A stretch of DNA of 64,000 bases. Source: Oxalobacteraceae bacterium (lineage in GTDB: Bacteria > Pseudomonadota > Gammaproteobacteria > Burkholderiales > Burkholderiaceae_D). Under the pieces are notes generated by a model, which was not told where the DNA came from, ran no database searches, and saw nothing but the letters and a program-made list of their open reading frames with translations. Position numbers and translations under genes: made by a program. The DNA lies in contig CANGJE010000003.1 in NCBI GenBank assembly GCA_947454305.1, forward strand, positions 23,429-87,428, read 5' to 3'. This document shows positions 20,201 through 29,577 of this stretch, one piece after another (the first letter of the stretch is position 1; each line of letters opens with the position of its first letter).

Positions 20201-21818
20201 CCAAGTATGGTGGAATATTACATTCCACAGCCAAGTGTGAAAGTTGACTATCAATATGCAGACACAAGCTAGCCCATAGCTGAACCAATTCAGACACATG
20301 AATTTCAGCGTCGCCATTCTCATGTAGTTGCTGCGCATTTCCAAACCGCGCCAGTGAGTCCACTTCACTCACTCCATCCACATCATCCAAAAAAAGTAAT
20401 GCAGCTCTTACAGGCGGCAGAACACGCTGAATAAGCTCAGCAATAGCTCGACTATCATGCATAGCAAGCAGTGGATCGAGCTGGAGCTCGTTTTCTGTTA
20501 ACCACGACAAGAGTGTCATTTTCAACGCTACAACTGAGGAAGGTCGCAGCGCATAAAAAGCTAATTTGGCGCGATGATCGTCTGAAGGTTGGCTCGCAAT
20601 AGCATCGGAGGATTTGAATAACTGTAGTTCTTTAATTATCGTAATCACTCTTTCTGAGGCGGGCTGTAAATGACGATCTTTTAACACTATGGCCAGGCAT
20701 TCTTTTAGCCCCATCAAATGAGTGATGACCATCAGATCATCCTTACCTAACCAAAGATTGATAGACTCAACAAACAGTTTTTTTGAATCGGCAATATAAG
20801 GTATACGCTCAAGTAAATTCGACATTCCATTTAGCTCAGCATGCACTTGACTGATATCTGTTTGCGGAATCAGTACTATCACTGCATCGATTTTATTGAG
20901 TAAGCTAATTAAATCCCGTGCATCAGGTAAGTCTTCCCAAGGGATGGCCGGGCCACTCAGCTGAGCGCCGATCTGAAACCATGCGTTTATAGCCTGATCA
21001 TCACCCTCAACTTCCATTTCAGCGAGCTGATAAAGAATTTCTTTTACCAAGTTATCTGGCAAAGCCGGCCACATAGTTTCGGAGCGTTGTCGAATTGCGC
21101 GCACCACGGAAGAGAGAATTTTTTTTGACTTAGGCAAATCAATTGCCAGGTTACGCATCATCAATTCCACAAACCGCCGCGCTGCTAACCAATAACATCG
21201 CTGAACCAATTGGGAATGCCTCAAGCAAATTTCAGTAATTGCTCTGAAAATAACTTCTACTGCTCTGTGCAAATTATCAAAGTCAGCCTCAGCACGCAGT
21301 AACTCAAGTAAAGCCTGCTCTACATCTTCAGTCGACGCGATCACTTTCGATGTATCCGCTTGGATCTGGTTGAGCATGACTTCAGCTCGCGACATGTCCA
21401 GCAAATAAAGTGATAGCAGACAGCCCGGTGTTATAGCGTTATCGGATATATAGGTCTGCAACTGCTGCCAGATGGGCAGCAACTGATAAGCCATGACTTT
21501 CCGGCCGACGCTCACCTCACCTAAGAAAAAAAATAATTTAGCAAGGACTTCATCAATCGTTCGATACAAAGGTATGGACTCTTTACCATCAGGATTTTTC
21601 TGACACGCTGCTCTGATCGTTGCTAGCAATCCAGCTAGTCCTGACTGCTGCATGAAATTGAATACTCCTTCAATCTCACGTAGGCGATGAATAATCTTTT
21701 CATTATCTTTCGACGCGACTTGATCACTTCTGAGAGCTGCTTGAATTTCTTGAAATGCCAGTGCTAACGCATCACACAGAATGCGCTGATAAAATAATTT
21801 TGGAATATGTGCCGACAA
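17268..21818 (-). CDS. chpA: Type IV pilus chemosensory hybrid histidine kinase ChpA
   Basis: CheA-type kinase of the twitching motility (Pil-Chp) system; it takes signals from PilJ through PilI and phosphorylates PilG and PilH. At 1,516 residues it is shorter than P. aeruginosa ChpA (about 2,470). Two canonical phosphotransfer sites are visible, HALAGSS near residue 615 and HTLKGSS near 812. They are followed by a dimerisation region, an HATPase with LVRNAIVHGIEP near 1085 and GRGIGMDAVK, a CheW-like domain (about 1220-1355), and a C-terminal receiver (about 1375-1490) with VVDDS, DIEMP and GKPY. The first 560 residues are helical and probably degenerate Hpt-like. Residues near 580-600 form a short Asn/Thr/Leu repeat. 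It is the last gene of the operon. Confidence 0.93.
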   Translation of the reverse strand: MSAHIPKLFYQRILCDALALAFQEIQAALRSDQVASKDNEKIIHRLREIEGVFNFMQQSGLAGLLATIRAACQKNPDGKESIPLYRTIDEVLAKLFFFLGEVSVGRKVMAYQLLPIWQQLQTYISDNAITPGCLLSLYLLDMSRAEVMLNQIQADTSKVIASTEDVEQALLELLRAEADFDNLHRAVEVIFRAITEICLRHSQLVQRCYWLAARRFVELMMRNLAIDLPKSKKILSSVVRAIRQRSETMWPALPDNLVKEILYQLAEMEVEGDDQAINAWFQIGAQLSGPAIPWEDLPDARDLISLLNKIDAVIVLIPQTDISQVHAELNGMSNLLERIPYIADSKKLFVESINLWLGKDDLMVITHLMGLKECLAIVLKDRHLQPASERVITIIKELQLFKSSDAIASQPSDDHRAKLAFYALRPSSVVALKMTLLSWLTENELQLDPLLAMHDSRAIAELIQRVLPPVRAALLFLDDVDGVSEVDSLARFGNAQQLHENGDAEIHVSELVQLWASLCLHIDSQLSHLAVECNIPPYLANSMQSVESQIPLATAVQVDETVNATLNTPLNAALNTTPNTTLKDIFMLEAKDRLSVLRFLVRQFSLSESELLPSHAAIEAHALAGSSATVGHHAMHQLASALENLIERVIVLAADQQHAYLPELIDTIDAIEKQLQVNDSEQKEDVYSLSNLTLESPSTKVAEPIQAVKSAVLEFSQHPLNHEPLQPYESPLQDASTLIDDITQIESGDSEPSPSLSVNEFDYSASTDAIDPELHLIFCEEAAELLPQLESLLSQWVDSPGEASLPAGLLRLLHTLKGSSRMAGELTLGEAIHEFEHRVSQLAQQRPIEAAVIALLQTEVHQLLIDVGLIKDDVAQPLENSNDSLVDTSSSFADRPTVKAVVAPTKLRVDLLERASGSVAELLVNAVRSTDDLRQQKQLVVDLADNLSRLRTQLRELELQSEASISSQSAPRASGFDPLEFDRYTRLQELTRMTAESMADLTGVQRTLAHQIDASLTMLVAQTRHARSLQSDLYRASTQAFSGIENRFRQLVRQVAMEVGRDVRFELDGGQLEIDRAHLESLNGPLSHLVRNAIVHGIEPAEERETIGKPRQGLVFMKLSEQGAELRLQVSDDGRGLNFARIREQAIARGLLSANAESDSDSLTQLIFESGFSTAEQVTGLAGRGIGMDAVKATIVAMGGAIKVESQSGLGTSVIMALPKSSSTQKIVLVSDAHQKIALPSAMVQQVLTMTSASAKQAIADGFIHWQDKKIDLCALSDLIREPTVTHSATDRISLLILHQLDDWIAVKVGEVHGHHEVVVKPPGPQLASVPGLMGAAMLPDGDILLVMNLLQLHAHAVLNPFARSNSTTIVPEHVPPLVLVVDDSLTVRRVSQRMLEKHGYGVALARHGAHALELLSQISPAAVLLDIEMPTMDGFELLSRLRSDERFRTLPVAMITSRMAERHRQHAMHLGANAYFGKPYREQELLEWLAQFAPAKNLTTSDNRTDHSQKLTSTV

Positions 21819-21889
21819 AATTAAGCCTTATGGCATGCGCTCAAAAAGGAATTCAGGAAAATCAGTGCAACTGATCAGCTATCAAGCAC

Positions 21890-24100
21890 TCAGCCGATTT
21901 GAAAGCGCTGAATCGCGCTTTCAAGTGCCTTGGCTAATTCAGCTAGCTCTTGTATTGAACCCGCGGTCTGCTGAGTGCCGTGACGGGTATGTTCAGTCAC
22001 CGTCAATATGCTGTCGATATTACGGCTGACTGAATCCGACACGGAGGCTTGCTGTAGCGCTGAACTGGAAATATCCGTAATCAATTCAGCCAAATGTTGA
22101 GAAACCCTGCGTATATCCGCCAGCACCGTTCCCGCCATATCGGACAATCGCGCGCCTTCGACCACACCCTGAGTAGATCGCTCCATGGCCACGACGGCTT
22201 CTTGTGCATCTTCCTGTACAGTTTTTACCAATAGAGAAATCTGCCGTGCGGCACCACTACTACGTTCAGCTAACCGCTGTACTTCTTCGGCCACGACAGC
22301 AAATCCACGACCGGCTTCCCCTGCTGATGCGGCTTGTATAGAGGCATTCAAAGCCAACACATGAGTTTGCTCGGTAATGTCAGAAATCAACTCAATAATG
22401 TCGCCAATTTCCAGCGATGAATCTCCTAAACGTTTTATGCGTTTAGAGGTCTCTTGAATTTGATCTCGCAGTTGTTGCATGCTGCGTATCGCATCTTGCA
22501 CCGCAAGCTCGCCCTCTTGTGCTGCTTGTAAAGACGACTGCGCTACATCTGATGACTCAGACGCAGCGCGTGATACCTGATGTATCTGCGACGTCAGCTG
22601 CAACACCATCTGACCGGTTTGCTGAATCTCAGTTGATTGACGTGCCGATAGCGACAGCAACTCGGTAGACATATGCTGCGCATTTTCACAAGAGGAACCA
22701 ACTTGTAGAGCCGTTTTTCTTACTTTAGCCAACAATCGACACAGCTCTTCCAACGTGACGTTGACTGAATCAGCGATAGCTCCGGTGACATCTTCAGAGA
22801 CAGTAGCTTTGACGGTGAGATTACCTTCTGCAATTTCCTGTAACTCATTCATTAATCGCAAAATTGCGGCTTGATTTTGCTGATTAATCTGGCGTGCCAC
22901 TGTTTCTTCCTGCACCGCTTCTACTCGTCGACTTTCGGCTTGAACACGGTTGTGCTCCGCCTGAGCTGCTTTACTACGACTTTCTATGAGCAATGTCCAC
23001 GCAACACCTGCTGCAAGCAACAGCGTCGCGATTCCACTCAACGTTAAACCCCAACTGGTCCAACTACTTGTTTGCTCTTGTTCGCGATACCCCAACTGTA
23101 AATTAATCAGTTGCTCACGTAAGGGCTCATTTTCCTGAAATAAGATGCGCTCTGCATTTTTAGCTGCTATGAATTTTTTGATATTTGCTAAGGTCCCCGC
23201 CAGTTCGCGACGATAATTTTCAAACGCAGCTTGAAGTTCGATCAGTCGTGCGCGCGCATCGGGTTGTGTAGTTGCAGGCAATCTCAATACGGGACTACCT
23301 TCCAAAAACCCCATCAAAATATCATTAAAGGTATTCGCATCTTTTCCCAGCATGAAGGCGGTCTCTTGATTGATTCCCTCGGGCGTCATAAATTCATTCA
23401 TGCTCTTACCTAATCGCTGCGTCAGCATCACGAGTTGCCCTGCGGCTGCAACTTCACGTGGCGATGCACCAGTCTGTGCCAACAAACTAGCGATTTGTTC
23501 AGATAACTCTAGTAATACGGGAGCAATGGTGTTGGCAGTTTTAAGCGTCGATTTAAAGCCTGTGAGCGCTTTTTCCATTTCTAAAATTTGACCTGAGGCT
23601 TGATCAGATTTAATCCATGAATTTTTAATCGCGATGATTTGCTCAGAGTGACCTCTGTCAGCTCCAGGAATAGTTCGACCTTGCCACTCTCCACCGACGG
23701 CCAATACATTAATTTCTTGCGTGATCGCGTTACGACTTTGTGCAAGTTGTAGAAACGCTGCTGGATTGCCTTGTATGGCATTTGGAGCTGCCTTCCCCAA
23801 GCGCTGGGAATGCATTAATAGATCGCTGGCGACTTGAGTACGACTTACCGTCATGTTCGTGTAGCGGGCATTCAACCAAGAAAATAAAATAAACGATAGA
23901 AAAAATATTGGAAACAAAATGAACAAGAGACGCTTGATTCGAGCTAAGGACCATGCCGGCCATAGCTGCGAACTGCGCTGTGTTAGGTTTTGAACAAACT
24001 GCGAGAATCCATTCAACATTCTGAATCTGGATATCTTCGCTGTACCCTCTGATAGACTGGCTTGATTGGATTGAAACTCAGGCATCTCTTCAACATTCAT
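21890..24100 (-). CDS. pilJ: Type IV pilus methyl-accepting chemotaxis protein PilJ
   Basis: Membrane receptor of the Pil-Chp system, sensing pilus retraction or surface contact in P. aeruginosa. About 736 residues: a cytosolic N-terminal stretch, a first membrane segment ([19 protein letters not shown]), a periplasmic part with two PilJ-type modules marked by [10 protein letters not shown] and [11 protein letters not shown], a second membrane segment before a HAMP-like linker, and a signalling domain with [18 protein letters not shown] chose the ATG at 24100, preceded by GGAG at a good distance. A GTG at 24169 overlapping the pilI stop would add 23 residues, including a hydrophobic run. Confidence 0.93.
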   Translation of the reverse strand: MNVEEMPEFQSNQASLSEGTAKISRFRMLNGFSQFVQNLTQRSSQLWPAWSLARIKRLLFILFPIFFLSFILFSWLNARYTNMTVSRTQVASDLLMHSQRLGKAAPNAIQGNPAAFLQLAQSRNAITQEINVLAVGGEWQGRTIPGADRGHSEQIIAIKNSWIKSDQASGQILEMEKALTGFKSTLKTANTIAPVLLELSEQIASLLAQTGASPREVAAAGQLVMLTQRLGKSMNEFMTPEGINQETAFMLGKDANTFNDILMGFLEGSPVLRLPATTQPDARARLIELQAAFENYRRELAGTLANIKKFIAAKNAERILFQENEPLREQLINLQLGYREQEQTSSWTSWGLTLSGIATLLLAAGVAWTLLIESRSKAAQAEHNRVQAESRRVEAVQEETVARQINQQNQAAILRLMNELQEIAEGNLTVKATVSEDVTGAIADSVNVTLEELCRLLAKVRKTALQVGSSCENAQHMSTELLSLSARQSTEIQQTGQMVLQLTSQIHQVSRAASESSDVAQSSLQAAQEGELAVQDAIRSMQQLRDQIQETSKRIKRLGDSSLEIGDIIELISDITEQTHVLALNASIQAASAGEAGRGFAVVAEEVQRLAERSSGAARQISLLVKTVQEDAQEAVVAMERSTQGVVEGARLSDMAGTVLADIRRVSQHLAELITDISSSALQQASVSDSVSRNIDSILTVTEHTRHGTQQTAGSIQELAELAKALESAIQRFQIG

Positions 24101-24168
24101 GCACACCACTCCAAACAAAAATAATAGAAAAAAACAGAACGCGATGCTCTCTACTGCAGCTGCTATCA

Positions 24169-24708
24169 CTACTCTGCATAAGCTTTTAAAAACATAGGAT
24201 CTGTCAACATCTTTGTCAGATTCAATTCATACCAATCGACATCATCGATGACATAGCGCGCACCCAACCACGGATGATTCGCGGTTGATCTGGATTTTGG
24301 TTGTGAGTAATTTAGATCGAGTAATCCACGTAAATCAGCTACCTGCAAGGCACAAGGCACCGATAAATGATCCGATAAAACAATCAAACGATCATTGATA
24401 TTGTGAGAGTTTGCAGGTCCAGCCAGCAGTCGATTAAAGTCAATCACACTGACTAATCTGCCGCGGTAATTCATTAATCCTTTAAACCATTCATGGGTGC
24501 CGGGTACAGCCACCACGGGTGGCATGGGCATGATTTCTATGGCATCTTCCATTTGAATCAGCCAGCGATATCCTCCAGCTGAAAACGCTAAACGTTTTTG
24601 CGAAACAGAATTCGACTGCTGAGCCGACTGAGTGCGCGTCAGCAGATCGCGCTGATAATCTCGTAAGGCCAACTCTTTATCTGGTTTGGATAGCGCGGTA
24701 TCAGACAC
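24169..24708 (-). CDS. pilI: Type IV pilus CheW-like adaptor PilI
   Basis: CheW-domain scaffold of 179 residues that couples PilJ to the ChpA kinase. The CheW fold is recognisable from [41 protein letters not shown] and the C-terminal [13 protein letters not shown]. It lies 12 bases after pilH. Gene order pilG-pilH-pilI-pilJ-chpA matches other beta- and gammaproteobacteria. Confidence 0.92.
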   Translation of the reverse strand: MSDTALSKPDKELALRDYQRDLLTRTQSAQQSNSVSQKRLAFSAGGYRWLIQMEDAIEIMPMPPVVAVPGTHEWFKGLMNYRGRLVSVIDFNRLLAGPANSHNINDRLIVLSDHLSVPCALQVADLRGLLDLNYSQPKSRSTANHPWLGARYVIDDVDWYELNLTKMLTDPMFLKAYAE

Positions 24709-24720
24709 AATTCATCATCA

Positions 24721-25101
24721 CTAAGCACTAACGTTACTGAGCAGTGTCGCAATTTTTTGCAGTAGCAACACTTGATCGACTGGCTTGACCATGAAATCAC
24801 GCGCACCTTGGCGTATACCCCAAATACGATCCGTTTCTTGGTTTTTGCTAGTGCAAATAATGACGGGCAAAGAACGCGTCGCAGGATCACGCGTAATTTC
24901 ACGCGTGGCTTGAAATCCATTTTGACCGGGCATCACCACATCCATGATCACCAGGTGAGGTGGATTGCTTTTAATGACCGCAAGTGCAGCTTCACCGTTC
25001 TCTACAGCAGTCACTTGATATCCCTGCGATAAAAGTAACTCACTCAGAAAATGTCTATCCGTCGGTGAATCATCTACTACCAAAATACTGTGTCGGGTCA
25101 T
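24721..25101 (-). CDS. pilH: Type IV pilus response regulator PilH
   Basis: Single-domain CheY-like receiver, 126 residues. Acidic pocket VVDDSPTDRHF, phosphorylation site in IMDVVMPGQNGF, and the conserved Lys in FMVKPVD are all present. In P. aeruginosa PilH opposes PilG, affecting the retraction side or acting as a phosphate sink. It sits 64 bases downstream of pilG and 12 bases before pilI. Confidence 0.93.
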   Translation of the reverse strand: MTRHSILVVDDSPTDRHFLSELLLSQGYQVTAVENGEAALAVIKSNPPHLVIMDVVMPGQNGFQATREITRDPATRSLPVIICTSKNQETDRIWGIRQGARDFMVKPVDQVLLLQKIATLLSNVSA

Positions 25102-25165
25102 AAAAGCTCTTTATAAAAGGAAGTGAAATTCCGCCGATAAAATCCATCCTCGATACGTAAACAAA

Positions 25166-25573
25166 TCAGGTGTCCACTGCTTTAGGAATCAGGTCCATGA
25201 CTGTTTTAATCAAACTGTCTTTGGTGAATGGCTTGGTGAGATAGGCGCTCGCACCCGACAAAACGCCGCGGGCTCTATCGAACAGGCCGTCGCGAGAAGA
25301 AAGTAAAACGATGGGGATATGGTGGTACTGCTCACTGGCACGAATCAGACTGCACGTCTGATAGCCATCGAGTCTGGGCATGAGGATGTCGCAGAAAATC
25401 AGCGCGGGCGCCTGCTCAACAATACTCGATAAAGCCTCAAAACCATCTTGGGCCAAACGAACGGAGTAGCCCGCTTGAGAAAGAAAGATTTCTGCTGAAC
25501 GACGAATCGTATTGCTATCGTCGACGACCAATACATCGGGTCGGATTTTTGTCTGCGCTGTTAGTACATTCAT
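25166..25573 (-). CDS. pilG: Type IV pilus response regulator PilG
   Basis: Single-domain receiver of 135 residues, the first gene of the chemosensory operon. VVDDSNTIRRS, the phospho-acceptor segment FCDILMPRLDGYQTCSLIR, and YLTKPFTKDSLI are intact. In P. aeruginosa PilG promotes pilus extension and cAMP production through FimV/CyaB. The roughly 180 bases upstream are AT-rich and likely contain the operon promoter, but I see no clear hexamer pair. Confidence 0.93.
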   Translation of the reverse strand: MNVLTAQTKIRPDVLVVDDSNTIRRSAEIFLSQAGYSVRLAQDGFEALSSIVEQAPALIFCDILMPRLDGYQTCSLIRASEQYHHIPIVLLSSRDGLFDRARGVLSGASAYLTKPFTKDSLIKTVMDLIPKAVDT

Positions 25574-25752
25574 TACGCCACCCGCAGCAAGCTGTACGAA
25601 AATGGCGCAACTCTAACAAAAAAGACAACTACTTAAAATATTGGCAAATAAAATTCCTGCAGTAGGGGCTTTTTGGCGACAAATCTAATAAAACTAGCCT
25701 CACACCACCCAACTTAAGCGAGTTAGCGTAAGGCTTGAATCGATCAAATCAA

Positions 25753-25944
25753 TTAAATCGCAACCATTTCAAAATCTTCTTTGCGCGCACCGCACTCAGG
25801 ACACGTCCAATTCATGGGCACTTGATCCCAGCGAGTACCTGGAGCAATGCCTTCATCCGGTAAACCAGCGGCTTCATCGTATACCCAGCCGCAAATAAGG
25901 CACATCCATGTCTTGAATTCTTGCTCAGTCTCTTTATCGCTCAC
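25753..25944 (-). CDS. Rubredoxin
   Basis: Small iron-sulfur electron carrier with one Fe bound by four Cys: MCLICGW and TCPECGA are the two CxxCG knuckles. About 63 residues from the GTG at 25944, which has AAGG about eight bases upstream. A TTG at 26007 would give 84 residues but overlaps the divergent ThiD-like gene. The partner oxidoreductase is unknown. The rubredoxin-thiD-hemL neighbourhood is common in Burkholderiales. Confidence 0.93.
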   Translation of the reverse strand: MSDKETEQEFKTWMCLICGWVYDEAAGLPDEGIAPGTRWDQVPMNWTCPECGARKEDFEMVAI

Positions 25945-25995
25945 GGTACAGCCCTTAAAGTAGAATACTTGGCCTTCTATATTAATCTTTTCCTT

Positions 25996-26826
25996 GTGCA
26001 AAACCAAACTTCTCCGCTTGTTTTAACCTTTGGGGTCGCTGATCCCGTCGGCGCGACTGGCATACAAGCCGACCTTGCTGCATTCGCCGCAATGGGATGC
26101 CACGGTCTATCCGTGATTACTGCGCTAGCGATCTCTGATACAACGGGGGCTGAAGATGTGCAGGCCGTTGATCCTGATTGGGTTGCGGATCAAGCACGCG
26201 TACTACTCGAAGATATGCCAGTAAGTGCATTTAAGGTGGGTTACATGGGCAGTATCGAGCATGTGTCTGTGATTGCTGAGATTGTCTCTGATTATCCAGA
26301 GATACCGCTAGTGCTGGATCCCTTCACCACGATGCTGCCAGACCAAGACGCTAGTGAAGAAACATTGATGGCGATGCGTGAGTTATTAATACCTCAGACA
26401 ACCTTGCTGCAGGTGTCGGTAGATGAATTGTCACGCCTCGCCGAAACCTGGCGTGAACCCAGCACAGATAATCTGATTGAAACGGATGCGCTGCAATTAA
26501 TCGAATTTGGATGCGAATATCTGTTTGTAACCGGTGCACCTGGCGAAGCGGCTGATGTGACGAATTTACTTTTTTCAGAAGATGGCTTGGTGCGCAGTGC
26601 AGGTTGGCCCAGACAAGCAGGGCCTTTCGTAGGCGCAGGAAATACCTTATCAGCCACTATGGCAGCGATGTTGGCAAATGGTCTGGATGTGCCGGAAGCG
26701 GTATCAGAAGCTGAAGAATTTACCAACGCTGCATTGACACACGCTCAGCGGCTTGGCATGGGTAAGTTAGTACTTGATCGTTTTTTTTGGGCGCGCGAAG
26801 GCGATATCGATCCATCCGCATCCTGA
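25996..26826 (+). CDS. ThiD-like phosphomethylpyrimidine kinase homologue, divergent active site
   Basis: Ribokinase-like protein of about 276 residues, related to ThiD, which phosphorylates HMP and HMP-P for thiamine synthesis. It aligns by eye in LVLTFGVADPVGATGIQADL, DYPEIPLVLDPF and GAGNTLSATMAAML. Two sites differ: the usual GSDPSGGAG loop is changed, and the anion-hole GTGC with its catalytic Cys reads GAGN. It might have another substrate or weak activity. I took the GTG at 25996, since the frame upstream would overlap rubredoxin; the ribosome site is weak. hemL follows 66 bases later in the same direction. Confidence 0.8.
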   Translation: MQNQTSPLVLTFGVADPVGATGIQADLAAFAAMGCHGLSVITALAISDTTGAEDVQAVDPDWVADQARVLLEDMPVSAFKVGYMGSIEHVSVIAEIVSDYPEIPLVLDPFTTMLPDQDASEETLMAMRELLIPQTTLLQVSVDELSRLAETWREPSTDNLIETDALQLIEFGCEYLFVTGAPGEAADVTNLLFSEDGLVRSAGWPRQAGPFVGAGNTLSATMAAMLANGLDVPEAVSEAEEFTNAALTHAQRLGMGKLVLDRFFWAREGDIDPSAS

Positions 26827-26892
26827 AATACAATAAATCAAAACACTTATAAGCTTCAGTGCAAGAAGCTATCAATAACCACGGGAGATAAC

Positions 26893-28176
26893 GTGTCGAA
26901 TAATGAAACCCTGTTTGCCCGCGCTCAGCGCAGTACGCCCGGTGGCGTCAATTCACCTGTGCGCGCATTCCGCTCAGTCGGCGGCACACCTAGATTTATT
27001 ACGCATGCCGATGGCGCGTCGTTCTGGGATGCGGACGGTAAACGCTACATAGACTACATTGGCTCATGGGGACCCGCGATTGTGGGGCACGCTCATCCCG
27101 ATGTTGTTAAAGCCGTTCAAGAAGCCGCTGCACGCGGCTTATCGTTTGGCGCGCCCACCGAGGGTGAAATTTTAATGGCCGAAGAAATTTGCCGCATCGT
27201 GCCATCCATCGAACAAGTGCGACTCGTATCATCAGGTACCGAAGCCGCCATGAGCGCCTTGCGCTTAGCGCGTGGCGCAACGGGTCGTGACTTAGTGATT
27301 AAATTTGAAGGCTGCTATCACGGTCACGCTGATTCCATGCTGGTTAAAGCCGGTAGCGGTCTTCTAACTTTTGGCAATCCAACGTCGTCGGGCGTGCCGG
27401 AAGATTTTGCTAAACACACGATGGTCTTGGATTACAACAATCCAACCCAGCTCGACGAAGTCTTCAAGAAAATGGGCAATCAGGTGGCTGCAGTGATTGT
27501 GGAACCTGTAGCTGGCAACATGAATCTGTTACCCGCAACGCCAGAATTTTTAAAAGCGATGCGCGATCTCTGCAGCCAATACGGTGCGTTGTTGCTGTTC
27601 GATGAAGTGATGTCGGGTTTCCGTGTAGCTCTAGGTGGCGCTCAGTCATTGTATGGAATACAGCCTGATATGACTGTATTGGGCAAAGTCATCGGTGGCG
27701 GTTTACCCGTGGCAGCATTTGGTGGTCGTGCTGATTTGATGAAACATCTCGCTCCACTTGGACCGGTATATCAAGCAGGTACGCTATCCGGCAATCCGGT
27801 CGCCGTAGCAGCGGGCATGGCCACACTAAAAATTATTCAAAAACCCGGCTTCTATGAAAACCTAACCAAGCAAACTCGCAAACTCATTGATGGCTTATCT
27901 GCACAAGCTGCAGCAAGTGGTATTGCATTTTGCGGAAATGCTGTTGGCGGTATGTTTGGTATTTATTTCAAAGACAAAATACCAACCAATTACACTGAAA
28001 TGATGACGTGTAATAAAGATCTGTTTAATCAATTCTTCCACGCCATGCTGGATGAAGGGGTCTACCTCGCACCGTCCGCCTTTGAAGCGGGCTTTGTATC
28101 GGCGGCACACGATGATGCCGTCATTGAGCAAACGATTAGCATTGCGAAAAAGGCGTTTGCCAAGTTAAGTAAATAA
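26893..28176 (+). CDS. hemL: Glutamate-1-semialdehyde 2,1-aminomutase
   Basis: PLP enzyme that makes 5-aminolevulinate from glutamate-1-semialdehyde, the committed step of C5-pathway haem synthesis. The 427-residue protein has the PLP Lys in [18 protein letters not shown] (about residue 265), [19 protein letters not shown] and the GCYHGHAD block. The GTG start has GGGAGA seven bases upstream, which supports it over the nearby internal start. A hairpin follows the stop. Confidence 0.97.
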   Translation: MSNNETLFARAQRSTPGGVNSPVRAFRSVGGTPRFITHADGASFWDADGKRYIDYIGSWGPAIVGHAHPDVVKAVQEAAARGLSFGAPTEGEILMAEEICRIVPSIEQVRLVSSGTEAAMSALRLARGATGRDLVIKFEGCYHGHADSMLVKAGSGLLTFGNPTSSGVPEDFAKHTMVLDYNNPTQLDEVFKKMGNQVAAVIVEPVAGNMNLLPATPEFLKAMRDLCSQYGALLLFDEVMSGFRVALGGAQSLYGIQPDMTVLGKVIGGGLPVAAFGGRADLMKHLAPLGPVYQAGTLSGNPVAVAAGMATLKIIQKPGFYENLTKQTRKLIDGLSAQAAASGIAFCGNAVGGMFGIYFKDKIPTNYTEMMTCNKDLFNQFFHAMLDEGVYLAPSAFEAGFVSAAHDDAVIEQTISIAKKAFAKLSK

Positions 28177-28190
28177 GCGTCATCCAAAAT

Positions 28191-28218
28191 AATTAGGGTG
28201 CATCACTGCACCCTAATT
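28191..28218. terminator. Hairpin between convergent hemL and corA
   Basis: A perfect twelve-base-pair stem (AATTAGGGTGCA with its complement, 28191-28202 and 28207-28218) with a four-base loop. Only a weak T-rich tract follows on either side, so it is a terminator or mRNA-end protector rather than a textbook terminator. Its position between converging genes supports that role. Confidence 0.7.
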
Positions 28219-28272
28219 AAACTCTACTTCAATAAACAGAAGAGTTTGCGCATGCAATCTGCCTAGCCCAAA

Positions 28273-29238
28273 TTATTTCAGCCAGCCTCGCCGACGGAAG
28301 TACCAAAACGGCGTAACAGCACTAATCATCATTAATACAAGAGCAAGCGGATAACCGAGCGACCAGTCTAGCTCGGGCAGTATGCGGAAATTCATTCCGT
28401 AGATACTAGCAATGAGGGTCGGCGGCAAAAATGCGACCGACGCTACCGAGAAAATTTTGATGATCTTATTCTGATTAATGTTAATGAAACCGACCGTGGC
28501 ATCCATTAAAAAGTTAATTTTATCGAACAAGAAAGCGGTATGACCATCCAACGATTCTATGTCGCGCAAAATCTGCCGCGCATCGTCGAATTGATCTGAA
28601 TTCAGCAAACGGCCACGCATCAAAAAACTCACCGCGCGACGCGTATCCATCATGTTACGACGAATGCGCCCATTCAAATCTTCCTCACGAGCCATCGCAC
28701 TCAAGGACTCGGCGGCATCTTGGTCACTGAATTCTTTTTGCAAAACGCTACGACTGACTTCTTCCAGATTTAAATAAATTCCCTCTAATGCATCGGCTGA
28801 ATACTCAACATCCGTCGCATACAGATCAAGTAACACATCTTTGAAATCACCAATAGAACCGGGGCGGGAACGCGCACGCAAACGCACCAACCGAAATACT
28901 GGAAGATCATCGTTATGGACAGAAAACAGTAACTCTTTCGCTAAAATAAACGCGACGGTGACTACGCGAGATTCGCCTTCATCTTCTTCTAAAAGAAAAT
29001 CGGAACGCAGATGCAGATCGCCATTATCGGCTTCGTAGTATCGAGCGGATGCTTCAATGTCTTTGACTTCATCTTCATCCGGCAGCGTCACGCCATAAAT
29101 TTGACGAACCCAATCGCGTTCTTCATCGCTGGGATCGGTCAAATCAACCCAGATCGGCGATGTTTTTTCCAAGTCCTCTCGGGTCTCGATGTTGGCCTGA
29201 CTTAGTCGGCCATTTTGCAGCACGAATACATTAATCAT
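28273..29238 (-). CDS. corA: Magnesium/cobalt transporter CorA family protein
   Basis: Pentameric inner-membrane divalent cation channel. About 321 residues: a large cytosolic alpha/beta domain and helical stalk, then two C-terminal membrane helices with the signature YGMNF (about residue 280) at the end of the first, and a basic tail FRRRGWLK. I chose the ATG at 29238 (MINVFVLQNG) because GGGAGA lies six bases upstream. It is preceded by about 340 bases without a gene that hold a structured element, so it may be transcribed apart from mtgA. Confidence 0.94.
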   Translation of the reverse strand: MINVFVLQNGRLSQANIETREDLEKTSPIWVDLTDPSDEERDWVRQIYGVTLPDEDEVKDIEASARYYEADNGDLHLRSDFLLEEDEGESRVVTVAFILAKELLFSVHNDDLPVFRLVRLRARSRPGSIGDFKDVLLDLYATDVEYSADALEGIYLNLEEVSRSVLQKEFSDQDAAESLSAMAREEDLNGRIRRNMMDTRRAVSFLMRGRLLNSDQFDDARQILRDIESLDGHTAFLFDKINFLMDATVGFININQNKIIKIFSVASVAFLPPTLIASIYGMNFRILPELDWSLGYPLALVLMMISAVTPFWYFRRRGWLK

Positions 29239-29290
29239 CAATTCTCCCAGCCGCGTAGCACGCACCAACGACAGCAGCGTGGCTATATGC

Positions 29291-29454
29291 AAAAAAATAA
29301 AACCAGGAAACGCGGCCGATAGGCCCTGCGCGCCTGCTCACCGGAACCCGGCCAGCGGCGCATTGAAGTGCACCTTAACTTGCGACGGGCCCGTCAAATG
29401 ACGGTCGGTGAAATGAAGAGGGACTGCCCAAAGAGGGTCTCCGTTGTTCTAAAC
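29291..29454 (-). ncRNA. Candidate small RNA or structured corA leader
   Basis: Region downstream of the TTGCCT-17-TAAACT pair. On the minus strand it can form a long irregular hairpin: CGGA..CCC (near 29442-29434) pairs with GGG.TCCG (near 29349-29342), enclosing CCGTC-ATTT-GACGG and GGTGCA/TGCGCC stems. It then ends with a GGCC-TATC-GGCC stem (29311-29330) and a T-rich run (29291-29302). The terminator-like end is about 50 bases before the corA ATG. It could be an independent small RNA (a 6S-like long hairpin cannot be excluded) or a regulated leader. I do not recognise a named riboswitch. Confidence 0.35.
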
Positions 29455-29460
29455 CCCGCG

Positions 29461-29489
29461 AGTTTACTGAGATAGCGCAGCGGAGGCAA
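29461..29489 (-). promoter_or_regulatory. Sigma-70-type promoter upstream of corA element
   Basis: On the minus strand, TTGCCT (29484-29489) and TAAACT (29461-29466) are separated by exactly 17 bases. Transcription would begin near 29454 and run toward corA, about 215 bases before its ATG. Confidence 0.5.
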
Positions 29490-29577
29490 GGACAGGAGCA
29501 CTCGGTTTACAGATAATTTGATTTATAGGATCAATCTGAGTTGACTACCGTTAGAACCTTACCGAACGGCGTCTGGC

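Larger units (their letters stand above)
29239..29577. other. Gene-free region between mtgA and corA
   Basis: About 340 bases with no convincing open frame. It contains a promoter-like pair on the minus strand (29461-29489), several short inverted repeats, and a hairpin followed by a T-rich tract just upstream of corA. See the separate RNA and promoter entries. Confidence 0.7.
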
